35,034 bases of DNA from a virus: IMG/VR virus record IMGVR_UViG_3300022752_000209, positions 1 to 35,034 of that record; one strand, written 5' to 3'. Positions 26,029-34,159 of this stretch are shown piece by piece. Position numbers and translations under genes: made by a program. Below the pieces are notes generated by a model, which was not told the origin of the DNA, ran no database searches, and saw only the letters and a list, made by a program, of their open reading frames with translations. Within the stretch, counting starts at the first letter, position 1. Each line of letters starts with the position of its first letter.

Positions 26029-28371
26029 TTAGGCCAACTGAGATAAACCATCAGCAAATTTTGCATGATTATTGAATGTCATTACTTGGGTTCTATTTTG
26101 TTTATTAATATCTAACGAAATATGAATCCAGGGATTCATAGTTGTTGAAGCATATTCAAGTAATAACTGATCGTAGTTTAATTTAGATGCTAATATTTTA
26201 GCTATTTCAAAATATTCTTTTTTGGGTATATTCTTAAACTGAATATCAACTGCCTGCCCCAAGGGATGTTGACTTGCGCTTGCTCCTGTTGCAACTCTAA
26301 ATGCACTGGTCACATACATATTGGGATATAGCTTAAGTACAGGTTCACAAATATTAAGAGCTACTCCGGATAGGTTGTATAATATTTGACCATATGATTT
26401 TCCTACCTGTGAAACTAGTTTGTATCTTGAAACTGCTGCTTTCGAGGATAGCATTCCAAGAGTAAAATTAGGAGATAAATTAAAATTATCCGGCGCCTCA
26501 CTAATAGATTTTAGATCCTCAGACGGCATTATAAAAGCAGTATTTGTAGTCCTGGGTGATGATGAATCCAATTCGACAGGTGTTTGATTCATTTCATTCT
26601 TAGAAACTATACCTTCTCTAATTGCTTTGTTTTTGGTATCATTTATTTCTGCTTGAGAAGATGTTGGTTCCTCAGCAGACAACACATAATTATCTGCTAT
26701 TGTTAGATACAAAGGATCACTAATATCTATTACAGCAATATCTTTACGTCCTGTTAGTAATCCTACCAAAGAATGTTCCGCTTTGTCTGCCTTTTTGGAT
26801 TCGTCAGCAGAAACAGAATTCTCTGCTGAACCACCATTTAATTGTATAGTGCCGCCAGGGTCTACGTTAAAGTTTCCGCCAGTAATGTAATTTTGGTCTG
26901 ATCCTGTTTCAGAATACAAAGACGTGCTTTGTTTAAGATACAAATTATCTGAAGTAAAATAACTATTATTTTCTACTAGATTATGACTATCTCCGCCCAC
27001 TTGATTGTAATAATTGGTATCAGTTTTACCGTAATAATCATTAGTAAAAACATACATACTTGATGATGCATTGTTGTGTATTACTTTTGAATTTATCTTA
27101 GTAACATTTCCAGATTTTAAATTCATTTCTACGTCTGCTTCTATATAGACATTAGAACTTCTAATACTAAATGTTTCAACAGATGATAAATTAAAAGTGC
27201 CACCAGCCTGTGCAGTAATATCATTATGACAAATTATGTTTGTGTCACCTTCTACTTCTATATTAGCATCGTTACCTACAAAAATATTACAAGCACCATT
27301 TACAGAAATATCCGCCTTACCGGCAATTGATATCTTGCCGTTGCGATCTATTATCTCATAACTTGATCCCTTAGTTCTTTTTATTACTGAACCATTGGAA
27401 TCAATTTCTATGAAAGTGCCTGATTTGTGATAAACATGCAATCTTTCTGAACCAGGCGTATCATCTATTTCGATAATATGCCCGGATTCTGTTTGTGTAA
27501 CCTTATTGTACGGATATTCTCCCTTATAAGGTGATTCGGGTTGTGACCAAGATTCTCCGCCAGGAAGTTTGGCACCAACCATTCGTTCTTCATTTTTCTT
27601 TTGTACAACTGTTCCATTAACATCACCAGTTGCTAACTTATTTGTATCCGATCTACCTGCATATTCTTTTGTTGGATATGTGGCTGTGGGATCAGTAAAT
27701 CCGACCTTGGTTACTTCTAACTTGGAAACATTGTCTTGATTATTAACATCAAAATTTCTAGATTCACTTAATGCTTTACTTACCAAAGAAGAATTATACT
27801 GATCATTATATCTTTTTAATCCAGCATCAGCATTACCATCTTGAAATAGATTGTCTATGCCTGTTACTACAGGTGTTATATTGGCACCCGTTTCAAAAAC
27901 ACCATTTGAAAAATTTAATAGCGCTATACTTACGAGTCTATTAGAATCTTTTAAAATACTACCCAATATATTTTGTCTAAGTGAATTAAAATTTGGATTT
28001 TTAAATCCACCTTGAAGATTTAATCTTAATAGTTCATCTACTCTTTTATTAATATCTGTCCCTACTTGTGCATTTACGGTAGGATTGATACTATTTTTTA
28101 AAGTATCATTTAAATCTGCAGGGTTTAAATTGCTAGAAACCAAATTTACAGGATTTTTGCCTCCAGATAAATTATTTGGTATTTGATTTAAAGAATAATT
28201 GGCTTCCTTATTAACAGTACTTGATATATCTTTAGCAAGCGTAGTAGACAATGCGGGCAAGATTGTATTTATTACCGTATTAGTTAAAGGTATATTATTT
28301 TGTCCTCTCAATGCCGTATTAAGAGTACCAGTTAATCTTGCGCCTATTTGCGCTGTTAAATTATCACTCAT
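26029..28371 (-). CDS. Tail spike with beta-helix and C-terminal M15-type zinc DD-peptidase
   Basis: This protein has 780 residues. About 1-210 is helical and Asn/Leu-rich. About 260-430 is a VgrG/gp5C-like beta-helix: GHIIEIDDTPGSERLHVYHKSGTFIEI, then alternating ISIAGKADISVNG and ANIEVEGDTNI strands. About 620-780 is a peptidase M15-like domain: TSAFR, SQHPLGQAVDI with His702 and Asp709, Glu739, and PWIHISL with His750. These match the zinc-binding and catalytic residues of VanY/M15 carboxypeptidases. The protein therefore combines the membrane-piercing needle with a peptidoglycan-peptide-cleaving enzyme. It is encoded between the gp5 OB-lysozyme gene (4-base overlap) and the PAAR tip. T4 puts OB-fold, lysozyme and needle in one gp5; here they are separate. 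Confidence 0.82.
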   Translation of the reverse strand: MSDNLTAQIGARLTGTLNTALRGQNNIPLTNTVINTILPALSTTLAKDISSTVNKEANYSLNQIPNNLSGGKNPVNLVSSNLNPADLNDTLKNSINPTVNAQVGTDINKRVDELLRLNLQGGFKNPNFNSLRQNILGSILKDSNRLVSIALLNFSNGVFETGANITPVVTGIDNLFQDGNADAGLKRYNDQYNSSLVSKALSESRNFDVNNQDNVSKLEVTKVGFTDPTATYPTKEYAGRSDTNKLATGDVNGTVVQKKNEERMVGAKLPGGESWSQPESPYKGEYPYNKVTQTESGHIIEIDDTPGSERLHVYHKSGTFIEIDSNGSVIKRTKGSSYEIIDRNGKISIAGKADISVNGACNIFVGNDANIEVEGDTNIICHNDITAQAGGTFNLSSVETFSIRSSNVYIEADVEMNLKSGNVTKINSKVIHNNASSSMYVFTNDYYGKTDTNYYNQVGGDSHNLVENNSYFTSDNLYLKQSTSLYSETGSDQNYITGGNFNVDPGGTIQLNGGSAENSVSADESKKADKAEHSLVGLLTGRKDIAVIDISDPLYLTIADNYVLSAEEPTSSQAEINDTKNKAIREGIVSKNEMNQTPVELDSSSPRTTNTAFIMPSEDLKSISEAPDNFNLSPNFTLGMLSSKAAVSRYKLVSQVGKSYGQILYNLSGVALNICEPVLKLYPNMYVTSAFRVATGASASQHPLGQAVDIQFKNIPKKEYFEIAKILASKLNYDQLLLEYASTTMNPWIHISLDINKQNRTQVMTFNNHAKFADGLSQLA

Positions 28372-29447
28372 ACTTTAATTAGTTTAATTAAATCAGATTT
28401 TTCGGCTTGCCATCTATTTTTAACATCCTCTTGAATATTAACCGAACTAGATTTAAAAAATACCCTAACGTTATTTATTTTATAATTTGAAACCAATTCA
28501 ACAATGTCTTTATCTGTTAATTCCGATTTGCCTTCTAATGGTGTCAAGAAAACATCTGTTCTACCTGGTCCAAGTTGCACTGCTGTCGACCAAACCAAAT
28601 CTTGAACGCCTGGGCCAAACTTAGTCAAATCCAAACCTTTTCTCTTTAAGTTTGCTATCATAATATTATAATATTTTTCTTGAATATAATCATGTTGATC
28701 TTTCTTGAATTCTGCAGCATTTGATGACGCAATAGATTTCCACATACCATCAAATTGCGTTGTTGCTGGTTCCATATCTGCAAATTTATCTTTAAACTTA
28801 GATGCTGCTAAATAATCCTTTAACGGTGATTTTTTAGAATTGGGTCTAGCTTGACCATTGGGGAAAGTAGAAGGCAAGTAGGATGCAAATTGATATGTCC
28901 CGTAAGATGCCCCACCATAATCTCCCGTGCCGGCATAATTGTTTATAGTGCCAGGTCCCTTGCCACCTGATTCATATTTTTCAGAAGTTTGACCTATTTC
29001 CCACCCTTCAACTGTAGGAACACCTGATCTGATTGGTTCACCTTGGCCATCCCTTACAACTTCTCCTTGGCCATCCCTTAGTACTCCATCATTGGTATTT
29101 CTAGTGGGTGGTTGTTCTGGTGTCACTGAAAATACTTTGGGGGCAACTTTGGTAGCAATTGTACCAAAAATTGCAGGTTGTTGCATATCGGCCCCGTCTA
29201 GGAAAAATCCTATAACCCATGTTCCTTCTACGGGTCCAATGGGTGAAGATCCTATGCCCGATATTGCTGCGGATGTTATGGGTTGTATTGGCACTGCCCA
29301 AGGCAAATCTATGGTGGGTAATAAAGTTTTATCGTCTGTATGATAACCATAAATTCTTACTCGGACTCTTCCTGCTTTCTCAGGATCCATTCTATCTTCA
29401 ACTACCCCTATCCACCAAATAAAACCATCTTTATTAAATATATTCAT
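28368..29447 (-). CDS. 5: Baseplate hub gp5-like: OB-fold plus lysozyme-like domain
   Basis: This protein has 359 residues. Residues 9-100 form the gp5/VgrG OB-fold (FIWWIGVVEDRMDPEKAGRVRVRIYGYH, LPWAVPIQP, GTWVIGFFLDG, QQPAIFGTI). A linker carries two RDGQGE repeats (about 124-138). Residues 150-340 look like a lysozyme-superfamily enzyme: YESGGKGPGTI with candidate catalytic Glu159, a hairpin containing GGASYGTYQF (178-187), and VQDLVWSTAVQLGPG. The enzyme part is not T4-lysozyme-like in sequence. The fold assignment rests on the glutamate-hairpin pattern. The gp5C needle is absent and supplied by the next gene. It is coupled to gp27 by TAATG, its hub partner in T4. Confidence 0.82.
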   Translation of the reverse strand: MNIFNKDGFIWWIGVVEDRMDPEKAGRVRVRIYGYHTDDKTLLPTIDLPWAVPIQPITSAAISGIGSSPIGPVEGTWVIGFFLDGADMQQPAIFGTIATKVAPKVFSVTPEQPPTRNTNDGVLRDGQGEVVRDGQGEPIRSGVPTVEGWEIGQTSEKYESGGKGPGTINNYAGTGDYGGASYGTYQFASYLPSTFPNGQARPNSKKSPLKDYLAASKFKDKFADMEPATTQFDGMWKSIASSNAAEFKKDQHDYIQEKYYNIMIANLKRKGLDLTKFGPGVQDLVWSTAVQLGPGRTDVFLTPLEGKSELTDKDIVELVSNYKINNVRVFFKSSSVNIQEDVKNRWQAEKSDLIKLIKV

Positions 29448-30802
29448 TATGATTCATCCTTTACTAATGAATCCTTAACAACTTCCATAATCATTTTGTG
29501 TTCATTTCTGTTTATTTTGTGATGAATAGAGGTAATAATATAATAACCCGAGTATAATTTATCTTGTGCATCTGTTTGCTTATCACTTTCGTCTTTAGGT
29601 CCCAGTGAAGGAAACTTAAATTTAATCATTGCTCCAACTTCAATATCTGTTCTTCCCGGAACAGTTAATAACAACTTAAGATTGGTTAATTCTAATAGTG
29701 TAGATTTTCTATTACCATAGATATCTTTTATTTTTTCATTTACATTGCCAGAAAATCCTGTAAATAATTTAGGATTTATTGGATAAAAATGAATACTGGA
29801 TGCAGGATTTCTTACACTATTTTCTGCAAAAATTGGAACTGATTTTTCGCCTGACGAGTGAATATAATTTTTATATTGATTCACGTGGTCATAATCAATT
29901 AAATCATATACCTTATTAAAGACATCTAACGTAATTAATCTATTTGCCAAATAACCGTTAGTATAATTTTTTATGTGATCAGTTGTAGTAATCATTTCAA
30001 CAGATTCGGTTAATAATAGTTCTCTGTTGATATCTGTTTTACTTTGTTCATCTCTAATATTAGCAGCTGCCAAAGTGTATTCGCCCACAAAACTTTTATT
30101 CTTATTTGTAAAATCAAATATTGTTTCTATTGAAGTAAAATAGAAAGATTTATTTGATTCAAAAAATAAAAAGTTACAGGCTTTACCTTCTTTAGGGATA
30201 GCCTTAGATGCCAACCAATTGATACATTTGAACGGCGACCATCCTGGGCTAACAAACTTAACTTTGTTAGCTGTTTCCGTCAAGACTTTTAATTGTGTTG
30301 TTGCTTCTTTTTCTACTAGATTATCGTTGTTTGGATCATCAAAATTTCTATTTATCGCAATATATTCCTCAAAAATTTGTATAACAACATCATCTATATT
30401 GCCCTCAAAACTTCTATAAAGAGGCAATAAAATATCCGCAATCATTTCATGAGATACAAAATGTAATGTATACATTTGTGTATTTTCTTTTACTATTGCC
30501 CTATCCGTCAATTGATAAATTCTAAATACTTTACTAATTGTAGCCTCTGTCGGAAAGGAAGGAGTTTTAATTTTAAGAATTAAAAATTCCTCGCCCGTTA
30601 TAGGTAATTTTTCTATCAAATTTCTACTGTCTGATATAAGAATATCCCCATATAGAGATCCAGCAAATATATCCTCATATAAATTAAGTTCTATAAAAAA
30701 TAAATCTATATCGAGATCTACAATGTAGCCAGTTGCACTAAGTAGTTTCAAAGCCTCAATAGTAATGTCACCTGCTTTTTGAATACTATCAGTCGAACTC
30801 AT
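29447..30802 (-). CDS. 27: Baseplate hub subunit gp27
   Basis: This 451-residue protein (T4 gp27 is 391) has the gp27 arrangement. The N-terminal tube-like domain reads DLDIDLFFIELNLYEDIFAGSLYGDILISDS. Next come EEFLILKIKTP, VFRIYQLTDR, YTLHFVSHEMI and the central PGWSPFKCINWLASKA followed by FLFFES. A C-terminal strand set contains LLLTVPGRTDIEVGAMIKFKFPS. Gp27 trimers form the hub torus that adapts the six-fold tail tube to the three-fold gp5 spike. The gp5-like gene follows with a TAATG junction, and gp53 precedes with a four-base overlap. Confidence 0.9.
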   Translation of the reverse strand: MSSTDSIQKAGDITIEALKLLSATGYIVDLDIDLFFIELNLYEDIFAGSLYGDILISDSRNLIEKLPITGEEFLILKIKTPSFPTEATISKVFRIYQLTDRAIVKENTQMYTLHFVSHEMIADILLPLYRSFEGNIDDVVIQIFEEYIAINRNFDDPNNDNLVEKEATTQLKVLTETANKVKFVSPGWSPFKCINWLASKAIPKEGKACNFLFFESNKSFYFTSIETIFDFTNKNKSFVGEYTLAAANIRDEQSKTDINRELLLTESVEMITTTDHIKNYTNGYLANRLITLDVFNKVYDLIDYDHVNQYKNYIHSSGEKSVPIFAENSVRNPASSIHFYPINPKLFTGFSGNVNEKIKDIYGNRKSTLLELTNLKLLLTVPGRTDIEVGAMIKFKFPSLGPKDESDKQTDAQDKLYSGYYIITSIHHKINRNEHKMIMEVVKDSLVKDES

Positions 30803-31293
30803 AGTGATATTTTATTCTCAAATTCTGATTCAACCGCAGAAACATATCTTGGCTTAAGAAGTTTAATTCTTCTTTTTGTTTCGTTTACATCATTCTCATA
30901 GTCAAAATTAGATATTGCTGTTGCCGTTGGATGGGTATTGTTTACCCAATTACCACTACCATCTTCCCAATGATGAGTTGCTTGTATGTTAGCTGTCCCA
31001 TATTTTGATCCAACATATTCAGTGAGGATGTAAGTTGACAATGGCCACTCATATCTGGGATCAATGATTTCATTTACATGAAGTATTAACCAATGATATT
31101 CTGGACTACCGTAGATTCTATCTGCAAGTCTTTCGGGCGTTTCTCCGTCTCTTACATCATATTCATCAAATAAGGCGGCATTGCTTGTTATCTCGTCACT
31201 AATAGTGACTCTTCTAAAAATATCTTTTATTACTTGAACAGAATCGAGATTATCCAATGAGTAGACATCATATGGAAATTTTTGAAAATACAT
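30799..31293 (-). CDS. 53: Baseplate wedge subunit gp53
   Basis: This 164-residue protein (T4 gp53 is 196) has the gp53 core: ETPERLADRIYGSPEYHWLILHVNEIIDPRYEWPLS. It aligns well with the T4 segment PEELANAIYGNPQLYWVLL...DPYYGW. The LysM-like N-terminal portion and a C-terminal KRRIKLLKPRYV are also present. Gp53 connects adjacent wedges around the hub. Its start overlaps the gp48 stop (TAATG) and its end overlaps gp27 by four bases. Confidence 0.9.
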   Translation of the reverse strand: MYFQKFPYDVYSLDNLDSVQVIKDIFRRVTISDEITSNAALFDEYDVRDGETPERLADRIYGSPEYHWLILHVNEIIDPRYEWPLSTYILTEYVGSKYGTANIQATHHWEDGSGNWVNNTHPTATAISNFDYENDVNETKRRIKLLKPRYVSAVESEFENKISL

Positions 31294-32477
31294 TAGTAAC
31301 CTTCCACAATTTTCTCTTTGGTAAGAATTTCAGTTTCTTTGAATGATAAGTTAAGATTTACTTCAGATGGTGCACCGTCCTTGAATGATGTAAATACTTC
31401 TCCACCATAGTCCACACTCATATCTGTTAGTACACATGGTGTAAACTTATGAAAATATTTGTTCTGTTCATTGCCGAAATAATATGCTATTTGAAACTCT
31501 GCAGGATAAATGAAAAATAATCTATTTTCAGATAACTCAGGGTGCATATGAAATTTAAATAGCTTAATAATTCTTTGGATATCCTCAACTTCTTTTGGAT
31601 TTTTAGGCATTAAACGATACTTGAAATTAAATGATCTAAAATCTATTGCCTCAAATAAAACTTCTCTAAAAGGATTTAAAGTTGTTTTAGATGAAGCACT
31701 AATAATAGATTTAACGTCCGTGCCCCCAAAAATTGAAGGTAATTTAGCCAATCCCATCATAGCTGCTTGTGCTGCTTCGCCACCTATGTTCATTGCATTT
31801 TTAAAAGTCTCACTTATATCAGCACCACCAACTTGACCTATAACACCCGCAAGGGTTCCTAAATCTTTATTAGAATACTGAGAACTATATTTAACTGATG
31901 GTTTATCTTCAATGTGTAAAGCAATAACATCAGATATTCTATAGGATGTGTCTGGTTTAAGAATCCCTTGATCTAAAATTTTATTGGCAATAGCACCACC
32001 TGCCCCAGCGCCTATTGCGCCGGCTGTTCCAACTACTAATGTATCGGGGGCTACTCTACCTGCAGCATTAGCAGCAGTTTTGGGTTTTGCGCCTGTTTTA
32101 GGTACAGCCTCGGTAATTTTCTTCGCGCCCATTGCCGCAATACTTGCGCCCACCACTGCACCTGCTGCAACCCCCAAAACTTTACCTGCTGTTGACATTT
32201 CATCTGCAGATAATTGTGCAGCATTGTTTCTACGTACTTCAAATAATCTAGTTTGTCCAGTGTCGTATTTAGATTTACCTCGAACATTAATTGAGAACGA
32301 AATATAATGCTGTAATTCATTACTACCTAGATTATCAGGGAATCTTATCACATTAATACCAAATTTGGAATCTGTTCTGGTAGTAATTATTTCGCCAACT
32401 TTTTGTTCAAAATTGCCTACACCGACTTGTGTTTCTCTGAAATCGTTTTCTATTCTACGTAAGGCAGCAGTTGACAT
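31293..32477 (-). CDS. 48: Baseplate tail-tube cap gp48
   Basis: This 394-residue protein (T4 gp48 is 364) ends in the characteristic block FEAIDFRSFNFKYRLMPKN, then IIKLFKFHMHPEL, FFIYPAEFQIAYYFG, FTPCVLTDMSVDYGG and SFKDGAPSEVNLNLSFKETEILTKEKI. Gp48 sits on the hub and, with gp54, starts tail-tube polymerisation. The middle contains two Gly/Ala-rich hydrophobic stretches, about residues 99-118 and 147-165, with small-residue spacing like glycine zippers. They could pack against each other or against the tape measure. The gene is the first of the leftward operon. Confidence 0.88.
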   Translation of the reverse strand: MSTAALRRIENDFRETQVGVGNFEQKVGEIITTRTDSKFGINVIRFPDNLGSNELQHYISFSINVRGKSKYDTGQTRLFEVRRNNAAQLSADEMSTAGKVLGVAAGAVVGASIAAMGAKKITEAVPKTGAKPKTAANAAGRVAPDTLVVGTAGAIGAGAGGAIANKILDQGILKPDTSYRISDVIALHIEDKPSVKYSSQYSNKDLGTLAGVIGQVGGADISETFKNAMNIGGEAAQAAMMGLAKLPSIFGGTDVKSIISASSKTTLNPFREVLFEAIDFRSFNFKYRLMPKNPKEVEDIQRIIKLFKFHMHPELSENRLFFIYPAEFQIAYYFGNEQNKYFHKFTPCVLTDMSVDYGGEVFTSFKDGAPSEVNLNLSFKETEILTKEKIVEGY

Positions 32478-32485
32478 ATTTTTCC

Positions 32486-32493
32486 TATAAATA
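32486..32493 (+). promoter_or_regulatory. T4-type late promoter box TATAAATA (rightward)
   Basis: A perfect plus-strand TATAAATA lies in the 42-base divergent gap between gp48 and gp4. Initiation 5-6 bases later would give a leader of about 20 bases before the gp4 ATG at 32520. It is the only intergenic space able to serve the rightward genes in view. Confidence 0.65.
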
Positions 32494-32499
32494 GTTAAT

Positions 32500-32511
32500 T
32501 ATTTATTTATT
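32500..32511 (-). promoter_or_regulatory. Candidate leftward late promoter (two overlapping AATAAATA boxes)
   Basis: On the minus strand two overlapping AATAAATA octamers each differ from TATAAATA at one base. They lie 23-34 bases upstream of the gp48 start. They could drive the leftward baseplate operon from the divergent gap. Low sequence complexity limits confidence. Confidence 0.4.
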
Positions 32512-32519
32512 ACCAAAAG

Positions 32520-32978
32520 ATGTATAAAGAAACATACAAAGGAAAATATAGAGTAATTAATCCCCTAAAGTATAAGGGGGACATACACAATGTAACTTAC
32601 AGATCACTCTGGGAATTAAAATTTATGAAATGGTGCGATGGGAATCCATCCATTCTAGAATGGGGATCTGAAACTTTTATTATTCCTTATGTGTCTCCAA
32701 TAGATAAAAAAATACATAGATATTTTGTAGATTTTTATATAAAAGTTCAAAATAAAGAGGAAGGTGTACAAAAATATCTTATAGAAATAAAACCAGAAAG
32801 ATTTACCAAACCCCCACCTATACCAAAAAAGAAAACTAAACAATTTATAAATGAAGTTTTTCAATATGGCGTCAATGAAGCAAAATGGAAAGCAGCATTT
32901 GAATATTGTGAAGATAGGAAAATGAAATTCATGATACTAACTGAAAAGGATTTGGGGATTCAAATTACTAATAAATAA
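32520..32978 (+). CDS. 4: Head completion protein gp4 (TnsA-like nuclease fold)
   Basis: This 152-residue protein (T4 gp4 is 150) shows TnsA-type endonuclease residues in order: Glu32 in YRSLWELKFMKW, Asp71 in RYFVDFYIK, and Glu89-Ile-Lys91 in YLIEIKPE. These form a PD-(D/E)xK-like active site. Gp4 is needed for late head maturation before tail joining in T4. The reading frame begins at the first ATG after the late-promoter box; only a weak AAAAG precedes it. Its family placement is clear. Whether it cuts DNA during head completion is not settled, to my knowledge. Confidence 0.88.
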   Translation: MYKETYKGKYRVINPLKYKGDIHNVTYRSLWELKFMKWCDGNPSILEWGSETFIIPYVSPIDKKIHRYFVDFYIKVQNKEEGVQKYLIEIKPERFTKPPPIPKKKTKQFINEVFQYGVNEAKWKAAFEYCEDRKMKFMILTEKDLGIQITNK

Positions 32979-32982
32979 TAAT

Positions 32983-33546
32983 ATGGCAACCTTATTTACT
33001 ACTATTAAATCAGATCCAAAAGAAACTGATAAAGCTATTCAATGGTATAAAAATCAGATTCGTCAACTCGGATCAGTTAATCCCACCAATATTATGCAAG
33101 ATCGTAATCATTTAGTAAATAAAATTATGCCAGGTAAAATGTATTTGTTTTTCTATGATCCAAAGTTGAAAGATAAATTACCCTATTATGATAGATTTCC
33201 ATTAGTTCTTCCGTTTAGAAGAATGTCAGATGGTTTTATAGGATTAAATTTACATTATTTACCATATTTAGCAAGATTTAAATTATTGGGTTACTTAACA
33301 GATTATCTCAATAATGACAAAATGGATAATACAACAAAATTGATGTTTTCATGGAGAATTTTAAATAGTTCTTCTAAATTAGCGCCAATGAATGCATGTG
33401 TAAAACGTTATCTTTTAGATCACGTGGAGTCTAGATTTTTTGAAGTACCCATTAATAATTGGATAACTGCTTCACAGTTGCCTGTAGAAAAATTTATCGG
33501 TGCGGATAAAAATGCCGTATGGAAAGATTCCAGAAAGAAATACTAA
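32983..33546 (+). CDS. Putative DNA end protector protein (gp2-like of marine T4-like phages)
   Basis: This protein has 187 residues. Motifs are MPGKMYLFFYDPKLKDKLPYYDRFPLVLPF, then GFIGLNLHYLPYLAR, TKLMFSWRIL, CVKRYLLDHVESRFFEVP and WITASQLPVEKF. I recall this family from marine T4-like genomes under the label DNA end protector (gp2). It is next to gp4, as gene 2 is in T4, which supports the label. I cannot see direct similarity to T4 gp2 itself, so the role is tentative. Its TAA overlaps the next ATG (TAATG). Confidence 0.55.
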   Translation: MATLFTTIKSDPKETDKAIQWYKNQIRQLGSVNPTNIMQDRNHLVNKIMPGKMYLFFYDPKLKDKLPYYDRFPLVLPFRRMSDGFIGLNLHYLPYLARFKLLGYLTDYLNNDKMDNTTKLMFSWRILNSSSKLAPMNACVKRYLLDHVESRFFEVPINNWITASQLPVEKFIGADKNAVWKDSRKKY

Positions 33547-34148
33547 TGACTACGTTTTCTCTAGATAGATTTAGATCACAAGTTTTATCTGAAGGTTTAG
33601 CAAGAACCAATCGTTTTCAGGTTTTTATTATACCCCCTTTAGCTATGAATTCATACAAGGATAAAGCAACACTCGTTAGTTTGTATTGTGAGGAAACTAA
33701 TTTTCCCCCACTTTCTACTACTGTTAAATCCTACAAACTATTTGGACCCGCTCATCAAAGAGCGGTATCCTCAGAATTTGGAGGAGAAGGCATCTCCATG
33801 ACTTTTCATATTGATAGTAGTATGTATGTTAAGCGTTTCTTTGAGGAATGGATGTATGCGACAGTAGATCCTGAAACATTTTTATTAAATTATCATAAGG
33901 ATTATGCTTCTAATATTCAAATAGATCAATTGGATGAAGAAGATAATATAGTTTATCAATGTGAAATAATAGATGCCTTTCCAAGATCAATTAATCTTCT
34001 ACAATTAAATAATTCTGCACAAAATCAAACTCATCGTTTAACTGTAATGTTTGCTTATAGAAGATGGTATGGTTTTACCGATAGAGAATTAGGTATTCAA
34101 CAAGTAGTCCCCGAAAGAACAAATATTGACAATATTCCACGACAATGA
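33546..34148 (+). CDS. Baseplate tail-tube initiator gp54-like (gp19/gp54 fold)
   Basis: Starting at the ATG coupled to the previous stop (TAATG), this protein has 200 residues. An upstream in-frame ATG at 33519 lies inside the preceding gene and is less likely. The N-terminus (FSLDRFRSQVLSEGLARTNRFQVFI) is typical of the tube-protein family. The strands GISMTFHIDSS, RFFEEWMYATVDPETFLLNYHKDY, CEIIDAFPRSINLLQLN and HRLTVMFAYRRWYGF fit the gp19/gp54 tube fold. Gp48 is already present in the window, and tube gp19 usually sits near the sheath gene. Gp54, which primes tube assembly on the baseplate, is therefore the best guess; it is shorter than T4 gp54 (320). Confidence 0.7.
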   Translation: MTTFSLDRFRSQVLSEGLARTNRFQVFIIPPLAMNSYKDKATLVSLYCEETNFPPLSTTVKSYKLFGPAHQRAVSSEFGGEGISMTFHIDSSMYVKRFFEEWMYATVDPETFLLNYHKDYASNIQIDQLDEEDNIVYQCEIIDAFPRSINLLQLNNSAQNQTHRLTVMFAYRRWYGFTDRELGIQQVVPERTNIDNIPRQ

Positions 34149-34159
34149 GGTAAATAATT

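Noticed and set aside
32051-32320. Minus-strand 89-residue frame within gp48
   Set aside because: It is an out-of-frame reading of gp48's Gly/Ala-rich segment, with no family pattern or start signal.
33519-33546. Upstream ATG extending the gp54-like protein by nine residues
   Set aside because: It lies inside the preceding gene, while the ATG at 33546 is coupled to that gene's stop (TAATG) and gives the expected N-terminus.
33546-34148. Assignment as major tail tube protein gp19
   Set aside because: It shares the tube fold, but it sits among baseplate-hub and head-completion genes with no sheath gene nearby, so gp54 fits the context better.
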